Of a DNA stretch of 64,000 bases, positions 31,204 to 39,920 are shown in pieces. A program made the translations under genes and the position numbers. Positions within the stretch are counted from its first letter, which is position 1; every line of letters begins with the position of its first letter. The DNA is from Pseudomonas songnenensis (lineage in GTDB: Bacteria > Pseudomonadota > Gammaproteobacteria > Pseudomonadales > Pseudomonadaceae): positions 1 to 64,000 of the forward strand of contig NZ_RFFN01000002.1 of NCBI RefSeq assembly GCF_003696315.1. Reading direction: 5' to 3'. The notes beneath the pieces were generated by a model. That model saw only the letters and a list, made by a program, of their open reading frames with translations, searched no databases and was not told the origin of the DNA.

Positions 31204-33264
31204 CTAGCGGAGTTCGGAGTTGACTGCCCGGTCGAACGGCGCCGACTGGCGCAGCAGCAGGTCGAGGTCGCGTGCCGGCAGCGGCTTGCTGTAGTAGTAG
31301 CCCTGACCCTCCTGGCACCCTTCGGCGATCAGGTAGGCTTCCTGCTCAGGCGTTTCAACGCCTTCGGCGATCACCGTCATGCCCAGGCTCTTGCCCAGCT
31401 GGATGACCGCTCGGACGATGGTCGCGCCTTCGTCCTGGCCGATGTCCTGAACGAAGCTCTTGTCGATCTTGATCTTGTCCAGCGGCAGGCTCTTGAGATA
31501 GCTGAGCGAGGAATAGCCGGTACCGAAGTCATCGATCGCAATCAGCGCGCCGGAACGCCGCAGGCTGTGCAGGTTGTTCGCCGCGGCGTCGATGTCCTCC
31601 ATCAACCCGGTCTCGGTGACTTCCAGTTCCAGGGTTTCGGCGGGGAGCTGATGCCTGTGCAGCAGCTCGCCGATCATCGCTGGCAGCTGTGGATGACGCA
31701 GTTGCACCGTGGACAGGTTCACCGCCACGCGCAGGCCGGTATGACCCTGAGCGTGCCATTGCCGCAGCTGGCTGCAGGCCTGATCGAGCACCCATTGGCC
31801 GATCTCGATGATGCTGCCGTTCTGCTCGGCCAGCGGAATGAACAGATCCGGCGGTACCAGTTTGCCCTGGGGATGCTTCCAGCGAATCAGCGCCTCGACG
31901 CCGGTGATGCGGTTCTGCCGGTAGTCCACCTGCGGTTGGTAGACCAGATGAAACTCGTTGCGCTTGAGCGCTTCGCTGAGGTCCTTCTCCAGCTCCCGGC
32001 GGGCCCGCATCTCGCTGTCGATACTGGCGACATAAAACTGGTAGCGGTTGCGTGAGCGGCTCTTGGCCAGCGTCATGGTCTGCTCGGCCTTCTGCAGCAG
32101 CTTCTCGGTGTTGTCACCATCTTCCGGATACAGCGTGATGCCGATGGTGGCACGCAGCCGAATCGGGTGGCCGTCCAGTTCGACCGGGTTCTCCAGATCG
32201 TCGAGCACCGCCTGGGCCAGTTCGGCGGCCTCGTACGGCTGCTCGATACCGCTCAGCACCAGTACGAACTGGTCGCCGCCCAGCCGTGCCAGCGCGCCCA
32301 GGCGCGTCTCCGAGGCGCGCAACCGATCCGCCAGAGCCTGCAGCATGTAGTCGCCGGCCTGGTAGCTGTACTGCTCGTTGACGCCCTTGAAGTCATCAAG
32401 GCCCAGACACAGCACTGCGATACGTCGCTGCAGGCGGCGCGCTTCATCGAGGATATGGTCGAGCTGACTCTGCAGTTGCTGACGGTTGGGCAGACCGGTC
32501 AGCGAGTCGTACTGGGTCAGGCGATGCAGACTGCTTTCGGCTTCCTGACGCAGGTGCATATTGTGTTCGATGGAGGCGAGCAGGCCGTTGGCGGTTTCCA
32601 CCCACAGGCCCAGCTCGTTGCGCTCGTGCCCCCTGATCATCGGCAGCTTGTGTTCGCCGGGCCGGTCGGGATTGATCTGCGCGAGGTGCTCGATGAGCTT
32701 GGTCAACGGACGGGTCAGCAGCCACTGGTAGATCAGAAAGAGCACAAAGCCCAGGGTCAGCGCGCGCAGGAGGCCAAGGATAAAGATGACGACGGAGTCG
32801 TTGACGAACTCCTGGCCATACTGGGCGGTGTCCAGGGTGATGCGCAGTTCGCCGTAGTACTCGTTGTAGGGCGGCTTGCCGATCAGCGGGATCGAGAACT
32901 GCTGGTCGCGACCAAGAATCGGATCGGTCATCCAGCGGGTCGGCAGGCTGATGGGTGGCCTGATCTTCAGCGCCAGCATGCCTTCGTCCGGATGGCCTAT
33001 CGATGCCATGCGAATCGATTCATGCTGAAACAGGCCTTCCATCACCTGGGCGCCCATCTCCCGGTCGAGGCTGTAGATCGCCTGGGTGGAGGGATCGCGA
33101 GTCATACGCAGGATGCGTTGGGCATCGGCCTCGATCAGCTGACGCGTCTTGTACGCGCCAAAGATGATCTGCGCGCAGCTGAGTACCAGCCCTACCGCCA
33201 GCGCCGATAGCAGGACGACACGCAGGAGCTTACGCGACAGGCTATTGCGCATTTCCAGCTTCAA
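31204..33264 (-). CDS. bifA: BifA c-di-GMP phosphodiesterase (GGDQF-EAL)
   Basis: A 686-residue inner-membrane protein matching P. aeruginosa BifA (PA4367) in position, length and motifs. TM1 lies at about 15-38 and TM2 near 165-185 with a periplasmic domain between, then a HAMP-like linker. The GGDEF domain carries the altered site GGDQF (in RLGGDQFVLVL), the BifA hallmark, and the EAL domain is intact (VEALIRW, DDFGTGYSSL, KIDKSF, AEGVETPEQ). BifA breaks down c-di-GMP, which favours swarming over biofilm. The start is a TTG with AAGGA seven bases upstream; an ATG four codons later has a poorer site. It lies immediately downstream of sodB in the same orientation, as in P. aeruginosa. Confidence 0.92.
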   Translation of the reverse strand: MKLEMRNSLSRKLLRVVLLSALAVGLVLSCAQIIFGAYKTRQLIEADAQRILRMTRDPSTQAIYSLDREMGAQVMEGLFQHESIRMASIGHPDEGMLALKIRPPISLPTRWMTDPILGRDQQFSIPLIGKPPYNEYYGELRITLDTAQYGQEFVNDSVVIFILGLLRALTLGFVLFLIYQWLLTRPLTKLIEHLAQINPDRPGEHKLPMIRGHERNELGLWVETANGLLASIEHNMHLRQEAESSLHRLTQYDSLTGLPNRQQLQSQLDHILDEARRLQRRIAVLCLGLDDFKGVNEQYSYQAGDYMLQALADRLRASETRLGALARLGGDQFVLVLSGIEQPYEAAELAQAVLDDLENPVELDGHPIRLRATIGITLYPEDGDNTEKLLQKAEQTMTLAKSRSRNRYQFYVASIDSEMRARRELEKDLSEALKRNEFHLVYQPQVDYRQNRITGVEALIRWKHPQGKLVPPDLFIPLAEQNGSIIEIGQWVLDQACSQLRQWHAQGHTGLRVAVNLSTVQLRHPQLPAMIGELLHRHQLPAETLELEVTETGLMEDIDAAANNLHSLRRSGALIAIDDFGTGYSSLSYLKSLPLDKIKIDKSFVQDIGQDEGATIVRAVIQLGKSLGMTVIAEGVETPEQEAYLIAEGCQEGQGYYYSKPLPARDLDLLLRQSAPFDRAVNSELR

Positions 33265-33500
33265 ATGAAGGTCCTTTTCCGTGCCGACGCCCGGTCGCAG
33301 AAATGTTGATAGTCATTCGGCAATCGTCAAAGAGGCCGTTGAGCGCGAGAACCACAGCTTAAACATGTGGCGCCTTTGCTGAGTGCAAGTGCAATCCCGT
33401 GCTCCTGAACAAAGATAGCGTATTGAATCATCTTCCGGCGCAATCCGTTCCTTACGGCCCCTACTCTATAGCGGCCGACCGGGGCCAAGCCTTAAATGAA

Positions 33501-33525
33501 AATGCCCGCGTGGGGGCGGGCATTT
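33501..33525 (-). terminator. Terminator after sodB
   Basis: Stem AATGCCCGC / GCGGGCATT with a short loop; the minus-strand transcript continues with TTTTCATTT. It separates sodB from bifA. Confidence 0.8.
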
Positions 33526-33546
33526 CATTACTGCGGTCCGGGTGGC

Positions 33547-34128
33547 TTAGCCTGCGAAGTTTTTCGCGACGAAGTCCCAGTTGACCAGGTTCCAGAACGC
33601 TTCGACGAATTTCGGACGAGCGTTGCGGTAGTCGATGTAGTAGGCATGCTCCCACACGTCGCAGGTCAGCAGCGGCTTGTCGCCTGCGGTCATCGGGTTG
33701 CCGGCGCCGATGGTGCTCGCCAGGCCGAGGCTGCCGTCGGACTTCTTCACCAGCCAGGCCCAGCCGGAGCCGAAGGTGCCGATGGCGGTCTTGGTGAACT
33801 CTTCCTTGAACTTGTCGAAGGAACCGAAGGAGGCGTTGATGGCATCGGCCAGCGCGCCAGTCGGCTGACCACCGGCGTTCGGCGCCAGGCAGTTCCAGAA
33901 GAAGGTGTGGTTCCAGACCTGAGCGGCGTTGTTGAAGATGCCGCCCGAAGAGGTCTTGATGATGCTTTCCAGATCCTTGCCTTCGAACTCGGTGCCCGGG
34001 ATCAGGTTGTTCAGGTTGGTCACGTAAGCAGCGTGGTGCTTGTCGTGGTGGAACTCGAGCGTCTCGGCGGACATGTGCGGCTCGAGAGCATTCTTTTCGT
34101 ACGGCAGCGGCGGCAATTCGAAAGCCAT
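33547..34128 (-). CDS. sodB: Superoxide dismutase (Fe)
   Basis: A 193-residue cytoplasmic iron superoxide dismutase, converting superoxide to hydrogen peroxide and oxygen. The four metal ligands are in place: His in LEFHHDKHH, His in WNHTFFW, and Asp and His in [11 protein letters not shown]. The start is [10 protein letters not shown], with AGGAG 7 bases upstream; an in-frame ATG 24 codons earlier is not needed. Residues near the metal (GGQPTG and the FGSGWAWL segment) fit Fe-SOD. Regulation by iron status is expected from other bacteria, but no Fur site was found upstream. Confidence 0.97.
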   Translation of the reverse strand: MAFELPPLPYEKNALEPHMSAETLEFHHDKHHAAYVTNLNNLIPGTEFEGKDLESIIKTSSGGIFNNAAQVWNHTFFWNCLAPNAGGQPTGALADAINASFGSFDKFKEEFTKTAIGTFGSGWAWLVKKSDGSLGLASTIGAGNPMTAGDKPLLTCDVWEHAYYIDYRNARPKFVEAFWNLVNWDFVAKNFAG

Positions 34129-34528
34129 GATGTATCTCCTACTCAGGTGTCGAGGATTGATGCGGCCAGCTGGAAGGAGCGTACGAGGCGTGCCGGACAT
34201 GCCGGTGAGCAGGTGCGAATGCGCGTCCCGCCCTGACCTCTGTCGTTCCCTTCGCTCGCTACATGCTTGCGCAATCTCTGGCCGTTCACGGTCGGCCGAA
34301 CAGACAGACTGAAGCCTTCCGCTTCATGTCTGCGAGCCAGCGATCATAGCACCCGACCTGCGGCAAAACCACGCGGCAACTGTATGGAATAGAGGTTCCA
34401 GAGGGGTTGGCGGTGTGATGCCATCGGTTGCGAAAGACTGGCTGCGCCTTGCGTGGACCGCGTCACCTGCTCGGGCGTTCCTTGCGAGCTGCCAATCGGC
34501 ACGCGCCGGAATGCCGCGGGCAGGGGCC
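34129..34528. other. 400-base gap between sodB and argO
   Basis: No convincing gene in either direction. A possible minus-strand -10 (TATGAT, 34348-34343) lies about 215 bases upstream of sodB, with a poor -35 (TGGTTT) 17 bases further. Short inverted repeats occur, but no terminator with a T run was found for argO. Confidence 0.4.
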
Positions 34529-35137
34529 TCAGCCTGCGAATGCCAGCTGCGCGGCGATCGCGAACATCATGGCCGCGACGCCGAGGTCGATCAGGCGCCA
34601 GGTCAGCGGACGCGCCAGCCAGGGCGCAAGCCACGCGCCACCGAGCGCCAGGGTCATGAACCACAGCGTCGACGCACTGGCGGCGCCCAGCGTGTAGGCG
34701 CCCGGTTCGGGTTGCTGTGCGCCGAGTGATCCGATCAGGACGACTGTATCGAGATAGACATGAGGGTTGAGCAGGGTCACGGCCAGTGCGGCCAGCAATA
34801 CCGCGCGCAGCGGACGCGGTTGTGCGTCGGCGCTGCGCAGGCTCTGCGGCTTCGCCGCCCGGCGCAGTGCCAGGGTGCCGTACCAGACCAGGAAGGTGAC
34901 GCCGCCCCAGCGAGTGATTTCCAGCAGCAGCGGATTGCTCGCCAGTACCGCGGCCAGACCAAACACGCCGACGCTGACCAGCAGTACGTCGCAGACGATA
35001 CACAGCGCCGCTACGGGCAGATGGTGTTCGCGGCGCAGGCTCTGCGCCAGCACGAACGCGTTCTGAGCGCCAATGGCCATGATCAGCCCGGCCGCCACCA
35101 GTAAACCGTTGATATAGCTTTGCCAGATCGCATTCAT
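34529..35137 (-). CDS. argO: LysE/ArgO family amino-acid exporter
   Basis: A 202-residue inner-membrane exporter of the LysE superfamily with six hydrophobic segments. The family's N-terminal GAQNAFVL motif (near residue 23) and the LNPHVYLDTVVLIG segment (near residue 123) are intact. E. coli ArgO exports arginine and is activated by ArgP. Here the gene is divergent from an ArgP-like LysR regulator, which supports arginine or lysine export. The substrate is inferred. Confidence 0.88.
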   Translation of the reverse strand: MNAIWQSYINGLLVAAGLIMAIGAQNAFVLAQSLRREHHLPVAALCIVCDVLLVSVGVFGLAAVLASNPLLLEITRWGGVTFLVWYGTLALRRAAKPQSLRSADAQPRPLRAVLLAALAVTLLNPHVYLDTVVLIGSLGAQQPEPGAYTLGAASASTLWFMTLALGGAWLAPWLARPLTWRLIDLGVAAMMFAIAAQLAFAG

Positions 35138-35229
35138 GCCACACGCCTCATTCGAATTCTGCTGGCGAGTCTGGTGACTGGCAGGCTATAAGAGAAACAA
35201 ATTATCGTCACGGGGTATTAGGAAAACTG

Positions 35230-36120
35230 ATGTTCGATTACAAGTTGCTCGCTGCCCTGGCGGCGGTCGTGGAACAGGCCGGGTTCGAGCGGGCGGCACA
35301 GGCGCTTGGGCTTTCGCAGTCAGCCGTATCGCAGCGGATCAAGCTGCTCGAGGCGCGCGTTGGGCAGCCAGTGTTGTTGCGTGATGCCCCGCCCAGGCCG
35401 ACCGAGCTGGGCCAGCGCTTGCTCAATCATGTTCAGCAGGTGCGTCTGCTCGAGCGTGATCTGCAGGGCCAGGTTCCGGCGCTGGACGAGAACCGCTTGC
35501 CCGAGCGGCTGCGGATTGCGCTGAATGCCGACAGTCTGGCGACCTGGTGGGCGGGGGCAGTCGCACCGTTCTGCGCCGAGCATCGGGTATTGCTCGATCA
35601 TGTGGTGGAGGATCAGGCTGTCGGACTGAAAAGGATGCGTGCGGGCGAGGTGGCGGCGTGCGTATGCGCTGCGGAGCGACCGCTGGCGGGTGCGCGCAGC
35701 CAGTTTCTGGGGGCGATGCGCTACCGCGCACTGGCCAGCCCGGCATTCATCAGCCGTCATTTCAAGCAGCCGTCAGCGGCGACAGATCTGGCACGGGTAC
35801 CGGCTGTGGTCTTTGGTCCGGACGATCAGCTGCAGCATCGCTACATGGCGTCAGTCGGCGGTGGTGAGGCTTTCATCCACCATCTGTGTCCGTCTTCCGA
35901 AGGGTTCGTGCGTCTGCTGCTCAGCGGGCTGGGCTGGGGGCTGGTGCCGGAGTTGCAGGTGCGCGGCGAACTTGCGCGTGGGGAATTGGTCGATGTGCTG
36001 TCCGGACCGCCGATCGACGTGCCGTTGTACTGGCACCACTGGCGTAATGGCGGGCAGCTGCTCGATGAGCTGACCCGGCATCTGGTGCATTGCGCCAGCG
36101 GCTGGTTGCTGGTCGATTGA
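35230..36120 (+). CDS. argP: LysR-type regulator, ArgP/IciA-like
   Basis: A 296-residue LysR-family regulator of the ArgP (IciA) type. The N-terminal helix-turn-helix (about 1-60, GFERAAQALGLSQSAVSQRIKLLEARVGQPVLLR) is intact and the effector domain ends near residue 290. In E. coli ArgP controls argO in response to arginine and lysine. The 92-base divergent gap to argO is the expected operator region; it contains AT-rich stretches but I could not place the site exactly. It matches P. aeruginosa IciA (PA4363) in neighbourhood. Confidence 0.9.
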   Translation: MFDYKLLAALAAVVEQAGFERAAQALGLSQSAVSQRIKLLEARVGQPVLLRDAPPRPTELGQRLLNHVQQVRLLERDLQGQVPALDENRLPERLRIALNADSLATWWAGAVAPFCAEHRVLLDHVVEDQAVGLKRMRAGEVAACVCAAERPLAGARSQFLGAMRYRALASPAFISRHFKQPSAATDLARVPAVVFGPDDQLQHRYMASVGGGEAFIHHLCPSSEGFVRLLLSGLGWGLVPELQVRGELARGELVDVLSGPPIDVPLYWHHWRNGGQLLDELTRHLVHCASGWLLVD

Positions 36121-36125
36121 CAGAC

Positions 36126-36395
36126 TCAGGCGAGAACTCGCTGGCCCCGATAGATGCGCACGGTAGCGCTGCCTGAATTGCGCGCCGGAGGCGGCACAGG
36201 GGCTGGCAACTGATCGCTGAAGGCGGCGAGCTGGCGGCCGAGTTCGCGCGTCAGTTCGTCATTCGAGCGCACGCAGCCGGCCAGCATGGCCGATACCGCG
36301 TCCGGTTGGTTGAGATGGATGTCGAGTTGCTGCTCATCGCGAAGTCTGCGTCGCAGGCTGCGCATGCAGTCGATAACCGCTTTGTTCAGCTCCAT
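36126..36395 (-). CDS. Small conserved hypothetical protein
   Basis: An 89-residue soluble protein I cannot assign. It is helical and charged in the first 65 residues (MRSLRRRLRDEQQLDIHL), followed by a proline-rich linker (PAPVPPPA) and a short basic tail (RIYRGQRVLA). GAGGAA precedes the ATG. It is convergent with argP, with 5 bases between. Confidence 0.6.
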   Translation of the reverse strand: MELNKAVIDCMRSLRRRLRDEQQLDIHLNQPDAVSAMLAGCVRSNDELTRELGRQLAAFSDQLPAPVPPPARNSGSATVRIYRGQRVLA

Positions 36396-36753
36396 GCTGT
36401 GTTCCTCGTGATTGCCCTAAGGCCCGACATCCGTGTCGGAAGTGTCTATCCGCTGGCATGAGAGATAGAGCAAGCGGCGTACCAAGTCGTGCCGGACACC
36501 CGTCGAAAACCGGGACAGCGACGCGCAGGGCACAGCTGACGAGGTTTGCACCTTTTCCGTGGTGATGGGCGCGCGATACCCAGGTGTCTCGCCGTGGGCA
36601 GAACTCGATGTTTTGTGCACCGTGATGCGTTTCACAGCCAGCGCCATGCTCTAACGCGGTGCATCTGGCCAGCAGGGCAGCCATCGCTGATGGCTGCGTC
36701 CCGAATCGTTATACTGCGCGCTGTTTTTCGCTCCGCGCCATTGAAGGTACCCC
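36396..36753 (+). promoter_or_regulatory. 358-base gap with candidate promoter and palindromes
   Basis: No convincing gene. Near its end CTGATG (36687-36692), 17 bases, TATACT (36710-36715) form a candidate promoter for the coiled-coil membrane protein. The -35 lies inside the perfect hairpin GCAGCCATC-GCT-GATGGCTGC (36677-36697), which could be an operator. A second hairpin, CCGACA-TCCG-TGTCGG, lies at 36424-36439. Confidence 0.45.
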
Positions 36754-37653
36754 ATGCGCAACGATGCTCACGACGAACTGGACAATATCCCCAGCCTGAC
36801 CGCAGGCCGTGATCGCGTGGAGCCCTATCCGGCGCCGGATCTCGAGCCGATTCGGCGGACGGCAGCCGAGCCTGTCGATGATGGTCGCTCTCGGCAGAAG
36901 CGCCGTGCCGGTGGCGGTGGTGGCCGAGCGAGCTCGGCTCCGCTGTGGGTCATGGTGCTGGCCTTGCTGATCAGCCTTGGCGCGCTTGGCTGGTGGAGCT
37001 ACCAGAAGATCGCGATGCTGGAAATGCAGCTGGTCGCGACGCAGGAGAGCTTCGCCCGTATCAGTGAAGACGCTGCGGGGCGCCTGCAGGATATTTCCGG
37101 CAAGGTTGTCGCGACCGAATCCAACGTGACCACCGAAAGCGAGGCGGTGAAGCTGCGCATCAAGCAGTTGGAGCAGCAGACCGTAGAGCTCGGCCGCAAG
37201 CAGCAGGCCTTCGCCACCGAGCAGCAGAGTCTGGCGGGTCGCCAGGGCAATCAGGATCAGCGCCTGGAGGAGCAGGGCAGGCGTCTCGAACGTCTGGGTA
37301 CTGATCTTCAGACTCAGCAAGGCACCACTGCGTCTCTGGCGGAATCCGTCAAGACGCTGGGTAGCGAGCAGGCGTCGCTGAAGTCGACGCTGGATGAGCA
37401 GGCCAAGCAGGCAGGACGGATCGACAGCCTGAGCAAGGATGTGGCGGCGCTGAAGCAGGGTGGCAATCAGAGTCAGGCGATCAGCCGTCTGGAACAGGAC
37501 ATCCTGGTGCTGCGCAGCCAGCTGGACAACCGTCCGGCACCGAGCGCCGCCAACACCGCCGAGTTCGACTCCTTCCGTGCTCAGGTCACCCGTACCATCA
37601 ATGCCATGCAGAGCCAGATCGCCAATCTGCAAGGGCAGATCGACGGTCGCTGA
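36754..37653 (+). CDS. Membrane-anchored coiled-coil protein
   Basis: A 299-residue protein with a charged 60-residue N-terminal cytoplasmic tail, one transmembrane helix (about 63-83, PLWVMVLALLISLGALGWW) and a long periplasmic coiled coil (about 90-290) full of QQ, LEQ and SL heptads. No enzyme motif is seen. Similar proteins at this place in pseudomonads are sometimes labelled ATPase, but no Walker motif is visible here. A structural or envelope-stress role is a guess. Confidence 0.65.
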   Translation: MRNDAHDELDNIPSLTAGRDRVEPYPAPDLEPIRRTAAEPVDDGRSRQKRRAGGGGGRASSAPLWVMVLALLISLGALGWWSYQKIAMLEMQLVATQESFARISEDAAGRLQDISGKVVATESNVTTESEAVKLRIKQLEQQTVELGRKQQAFATEQQSLAGRQGNQDQRLEEQGRRLERLGTDLQTQQGTTASLAESVKTLGSEQASLKSTLDEQAKQAGRIDSLSKDVAALKQGGNQSQAISRLEQDILVLRSQLDNRPAPSAANTAEFDSFRAQVTRTINAMQSQIANLQGQIDGR

Positions 37654-37665
37654 TCCGCCGTTCGT

Positions 37666-37690
37666 CGCCGCCGCGCCTGTCGCGGCGGCG
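37666..37690. terminator. GC-rich hairpin between convergent genes
   Basis: Perfect 10-bp stem CGCCGCCGCG / CGCGGCGGCG, 5-base loop, no T run. Lies between the coiled-coil gene and estA; a terminator or a simple hairpin. Confidence 0.5.
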
Positions 37691-37712
37691 TATCCCCCTC
37701 CGGCGAGCCCTG

Positions 37713-39575
37713 CTACAAATCCCAGGCCAGTGACAACCCCAGCCCGTGGTCGCGGTTGTCGTTGCCCCGATAGTTATAGTTGGCGCGCAGGGACAGGCCT
37801 GGGCTCAGGCGATGCGCCAGGCCAAGGCTGAAACGCGTCTGGTCGCCCGTCGGCATCGCTCCCGGCAGCTCGAAGCTGTTGTCCGGCACGCTGTTCAGCG
37901 ACATGCGCAGATCCTGTCGATCCTCGTCCTCACGCTCCACCTCCCGTGCCACTTCGCCGAACAGCCGTGTGCGGTCCGTCAGCGCGTACTCGCCGAATAG
38001 CCCGAGCGACAGGCGCAGCGATTTCAGTTCCTGGTCGTGGTAGCTCAGCGCGGTTGATCGCGCACCTTTCTCGCTGTAGCCGTCGACGTCGACCTTCTGG
38101 TAACTCGCGCCGATAAAGGGGCCGAACTGCAGCTGATCGCCGGGCTGCATGAGATTGAAACCAGCCTTGGCAGCCGCGCCCCAGAGCGTGCCTTCGGTAT
38201 CGCCTTTTTCTGCGCGTTCGGTGATGCCGAGGGCGAAGGTGCGCTTCAGGTCGTGGTAGTCCAGGTAGCCCGCGCTGAGGCTGAAGTCAGCGAACAGGCG
38301 CTGATACTCGTAACGGGCGAACGCCGTGGCCAGGTAGCTGCGCATGTCGTAGTCGGAGTCGTTTCGACCCAGCTCCAGCGAGTTTTCCGCCAGCCCGAGG
38401 CTGACGCCGGCCAGCCAGGCTTCGCTCAGGCGCTGGGTAACCCCCACGGACAGGCTCAGCCCGTGACCGTCGCCGCCACCGTAACCGTCGTACTCAGGTC
38501 GGTTGTAACCGCCTTGGACAAAGGTGCGCCAGGCACCGACTGCCTGCCAGTTGCCGCGCTGGGCAGACAGTTCGTTGTCCAGCTGCTGCAGGTGGGCGCG
38601 CAGTGCCGAGCGACCCATTTCCGGTAGCAGCGACACTTCCCAGGGCGCGGAAATAATCGAGTAGAGGTAATCGGCGCTGATCTGGTGAACAGCGGTGGTC
38701 GGATGGACGCCATCATTGAACATCAGGCGACTCGGGTCTGGCGCGATGCCGCCCAGGCCGTAGGTCGGGTCAGGCAGGCAAGGGGTCGAAGATGAAGAGT
38801 CGAAGCAAACTGCAGTTTGTGCCACGTTCGGGGCAAAGCCGAATGCGGCAAGGTCAGCGCGAACTTCCGACAAGAGCAGGCGGTTATTCACCAGCACATA
38901 GTTGCCGCCTTGGGCTTGCAGGCGGCTCGCCAGCTCCGCGTTGAATTGATCGCTCAGCAAGTTGAACGCAGCGGTTTGGCCTGAAAAAGCCCCTAGCGGC
39001 GTCGTGCCGACATCGGGCAGATCGGAGACGATGATGTAGCGCGCGCCCGCTGCCTGTAACGCGCCGACGCCTGCCGCCAGGTCGCGTGCTGCTGCGACCA
39101 TATCTCGCCCCTGAAAGATGTCGTTGCCGCCGCCGTTCAGGTAGTAGAGGGCGTTGGCATCGGCGCGCGTGTACCTGGCCAGGTAACCCGGGCGCGGGCC
39201 GGCGCCTGGATCCGACGAGCTGGTGATGGAGTTGAGTATTTCGTCGGTGCGATAGCCCCCGACCGCATAGTTGGTTCCGCCGGTATCTGGCCGCACGAGT
39301 GGCGTGGCGGGGTTCGACTGCAGGCCGAGCAGGGACGCCAGTTGCTGGGTCCCCACCTCTGCGTAGGCTTCACCGGGGCCGTAGGTTGGACCGATGCGGT
39401 TGGTGAAGCGCAGCGCATCGAACGTCGGGCTCAGCATATCGGGAAAAGTGCCGGCATCACTCAATGAGTCGCCGAAGACGACGAACTGGCTGAACGGGCC
39501 GCTGTTGGCGGTAGCCGTTCCGGCCGCACAGGTAAGCAAAATGACTGCCGCAAGCGGTTTGAGAGCGCTCTGCAC
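37713..39575 (-). CDS. estA: Autotransporter esterase EstA (GDSL family)
   Basis: A 620-residue outer-membrane esterase. The start is a GTG with AAGGAG seven bases upstream, giving a signal peptide that ends TATA-NSG; a GTG 14 codons earlier lacks such a site. The passenger (about 25-330) is a GDSL hydrolase: Ser37 in FGDSLSDAG, the GGGND block and DGVHPT supply the catalytic residues. The last ~260 residues form the autotransporter barrel (strands such as GLSLSVGVTQRL, HGLGLSLAWDL). P. aeruginosa EstA degrades short-chain glycerol esters and affects rhamnolipid production and motility. The final residue is Leu rather than the usual Phe or Trp. Confidence 0.92.
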   Translation of the reverse strand: MQSALKPLAAVILLTCAAGTATANSGPFSQFVVFGDSLSDAGTFPDMLSPTFDALRFTNRIGPTYGPGEAYAEVGTQQLASLLGLQSNPATPLVRPDTGGTNYAVGGYRTDEILNSITSSSDPGAGPRPGYLARYTRADANALYYLNGGGNDIFQGRDMVAAARDLAAGVGALQAAGARYIIVSDLPDVGTTPLGAFSGQTAAFNLLSDQFNAELASRLQAQGGNYVLVNNRLLLSEVRADLAAFGFAPNVAQTAVCFDSSSSTPCLPDPTYGLGGIAPDPSRLMFNDGVHPTTAVHQISADYLYSIISAPWEVSLLPEMGRSALRAHLQQLDNELSAQRGNWQAVGAWRTFVQGGYNRPEYDGYGGGDGHGLSLSVGVTQRLSEAWLAGVSLGLAENSLELGRNDSDYDMRSYLATAFARYEYQRLFADFSLSAGYLDYHDLKRTFALGITERAEKGDTEGTLWGAAAKAGFNLMQPGDQLQFGPFIGASYQKVDVDGYSEKGARSTALSYHDQELKSLRLSLGLFGEYALTDRTRLFGEVAREVEREDEDRQDLRMSLNSVPDNSFELPGAMPTGDQTRFSLGLAHRLSPGLSLRANYNYRGNDNRDHGLGLSLAWDL

Positions 39576-39920
39576 GGAGTATCTCCTTATTGTTTTTCTT
39601 GTGGATACGTCGCTCACGCAGACGCGGGCGACCCGGTCACGCTAATGGCTGGGACAGGTGCGTATAAGCGCTCGAAAGGGCGAATCGTTCTCGTCGGCCG
39701 GCTAGTTCTTTTGTCGTACTGGCTATTTGCCTCCAGGTTTATTGCTGTGGCTCAAAGGATTGCACTGCCGAGCTGCGTACCATCCATCGGCTTCGCTTGT
39801 GAGCCGGACGACGAGTACCACGCGCCGGCTGTTTTGAAGGGAACTGGAGGACCCGAGGTCGGCAGCTGTCGGCGACGGGCTGAGCAAGAAAACCATCCCG
39901 GCCTGGGAGCACAACAATAA
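39576..39920. other. 345-base divergent gap upstream of estA and a cyclase gene
   Basis: No gene or strong promoter identified in either direction. GGGAG (39905-39909) is the likely ribosome site of the cyclase gene, and CTCCTT (39583-39588) is that of estA on the other strand. Confidence 0.4.

Noticed and set aside
31204-33264. BifA as an active diguanylate cyclase
   Set aside because: The GGDEF site reads GGDQF, as in known BifA, while the EAL site is intact, so phosphodiesterase activity is favoured.
36334-36684. Minus-strand frames in the gap after the 89-residue hypothetical gene
   Set aside because: No ribosome site, no family resemblance, and one overlaps the hypothetical gene.
39576-39920. 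A c-di-GMP riboswitch upstream of the cyclase gene
   Set aside because: The gap lacks the conserved core and the expected paired arms.
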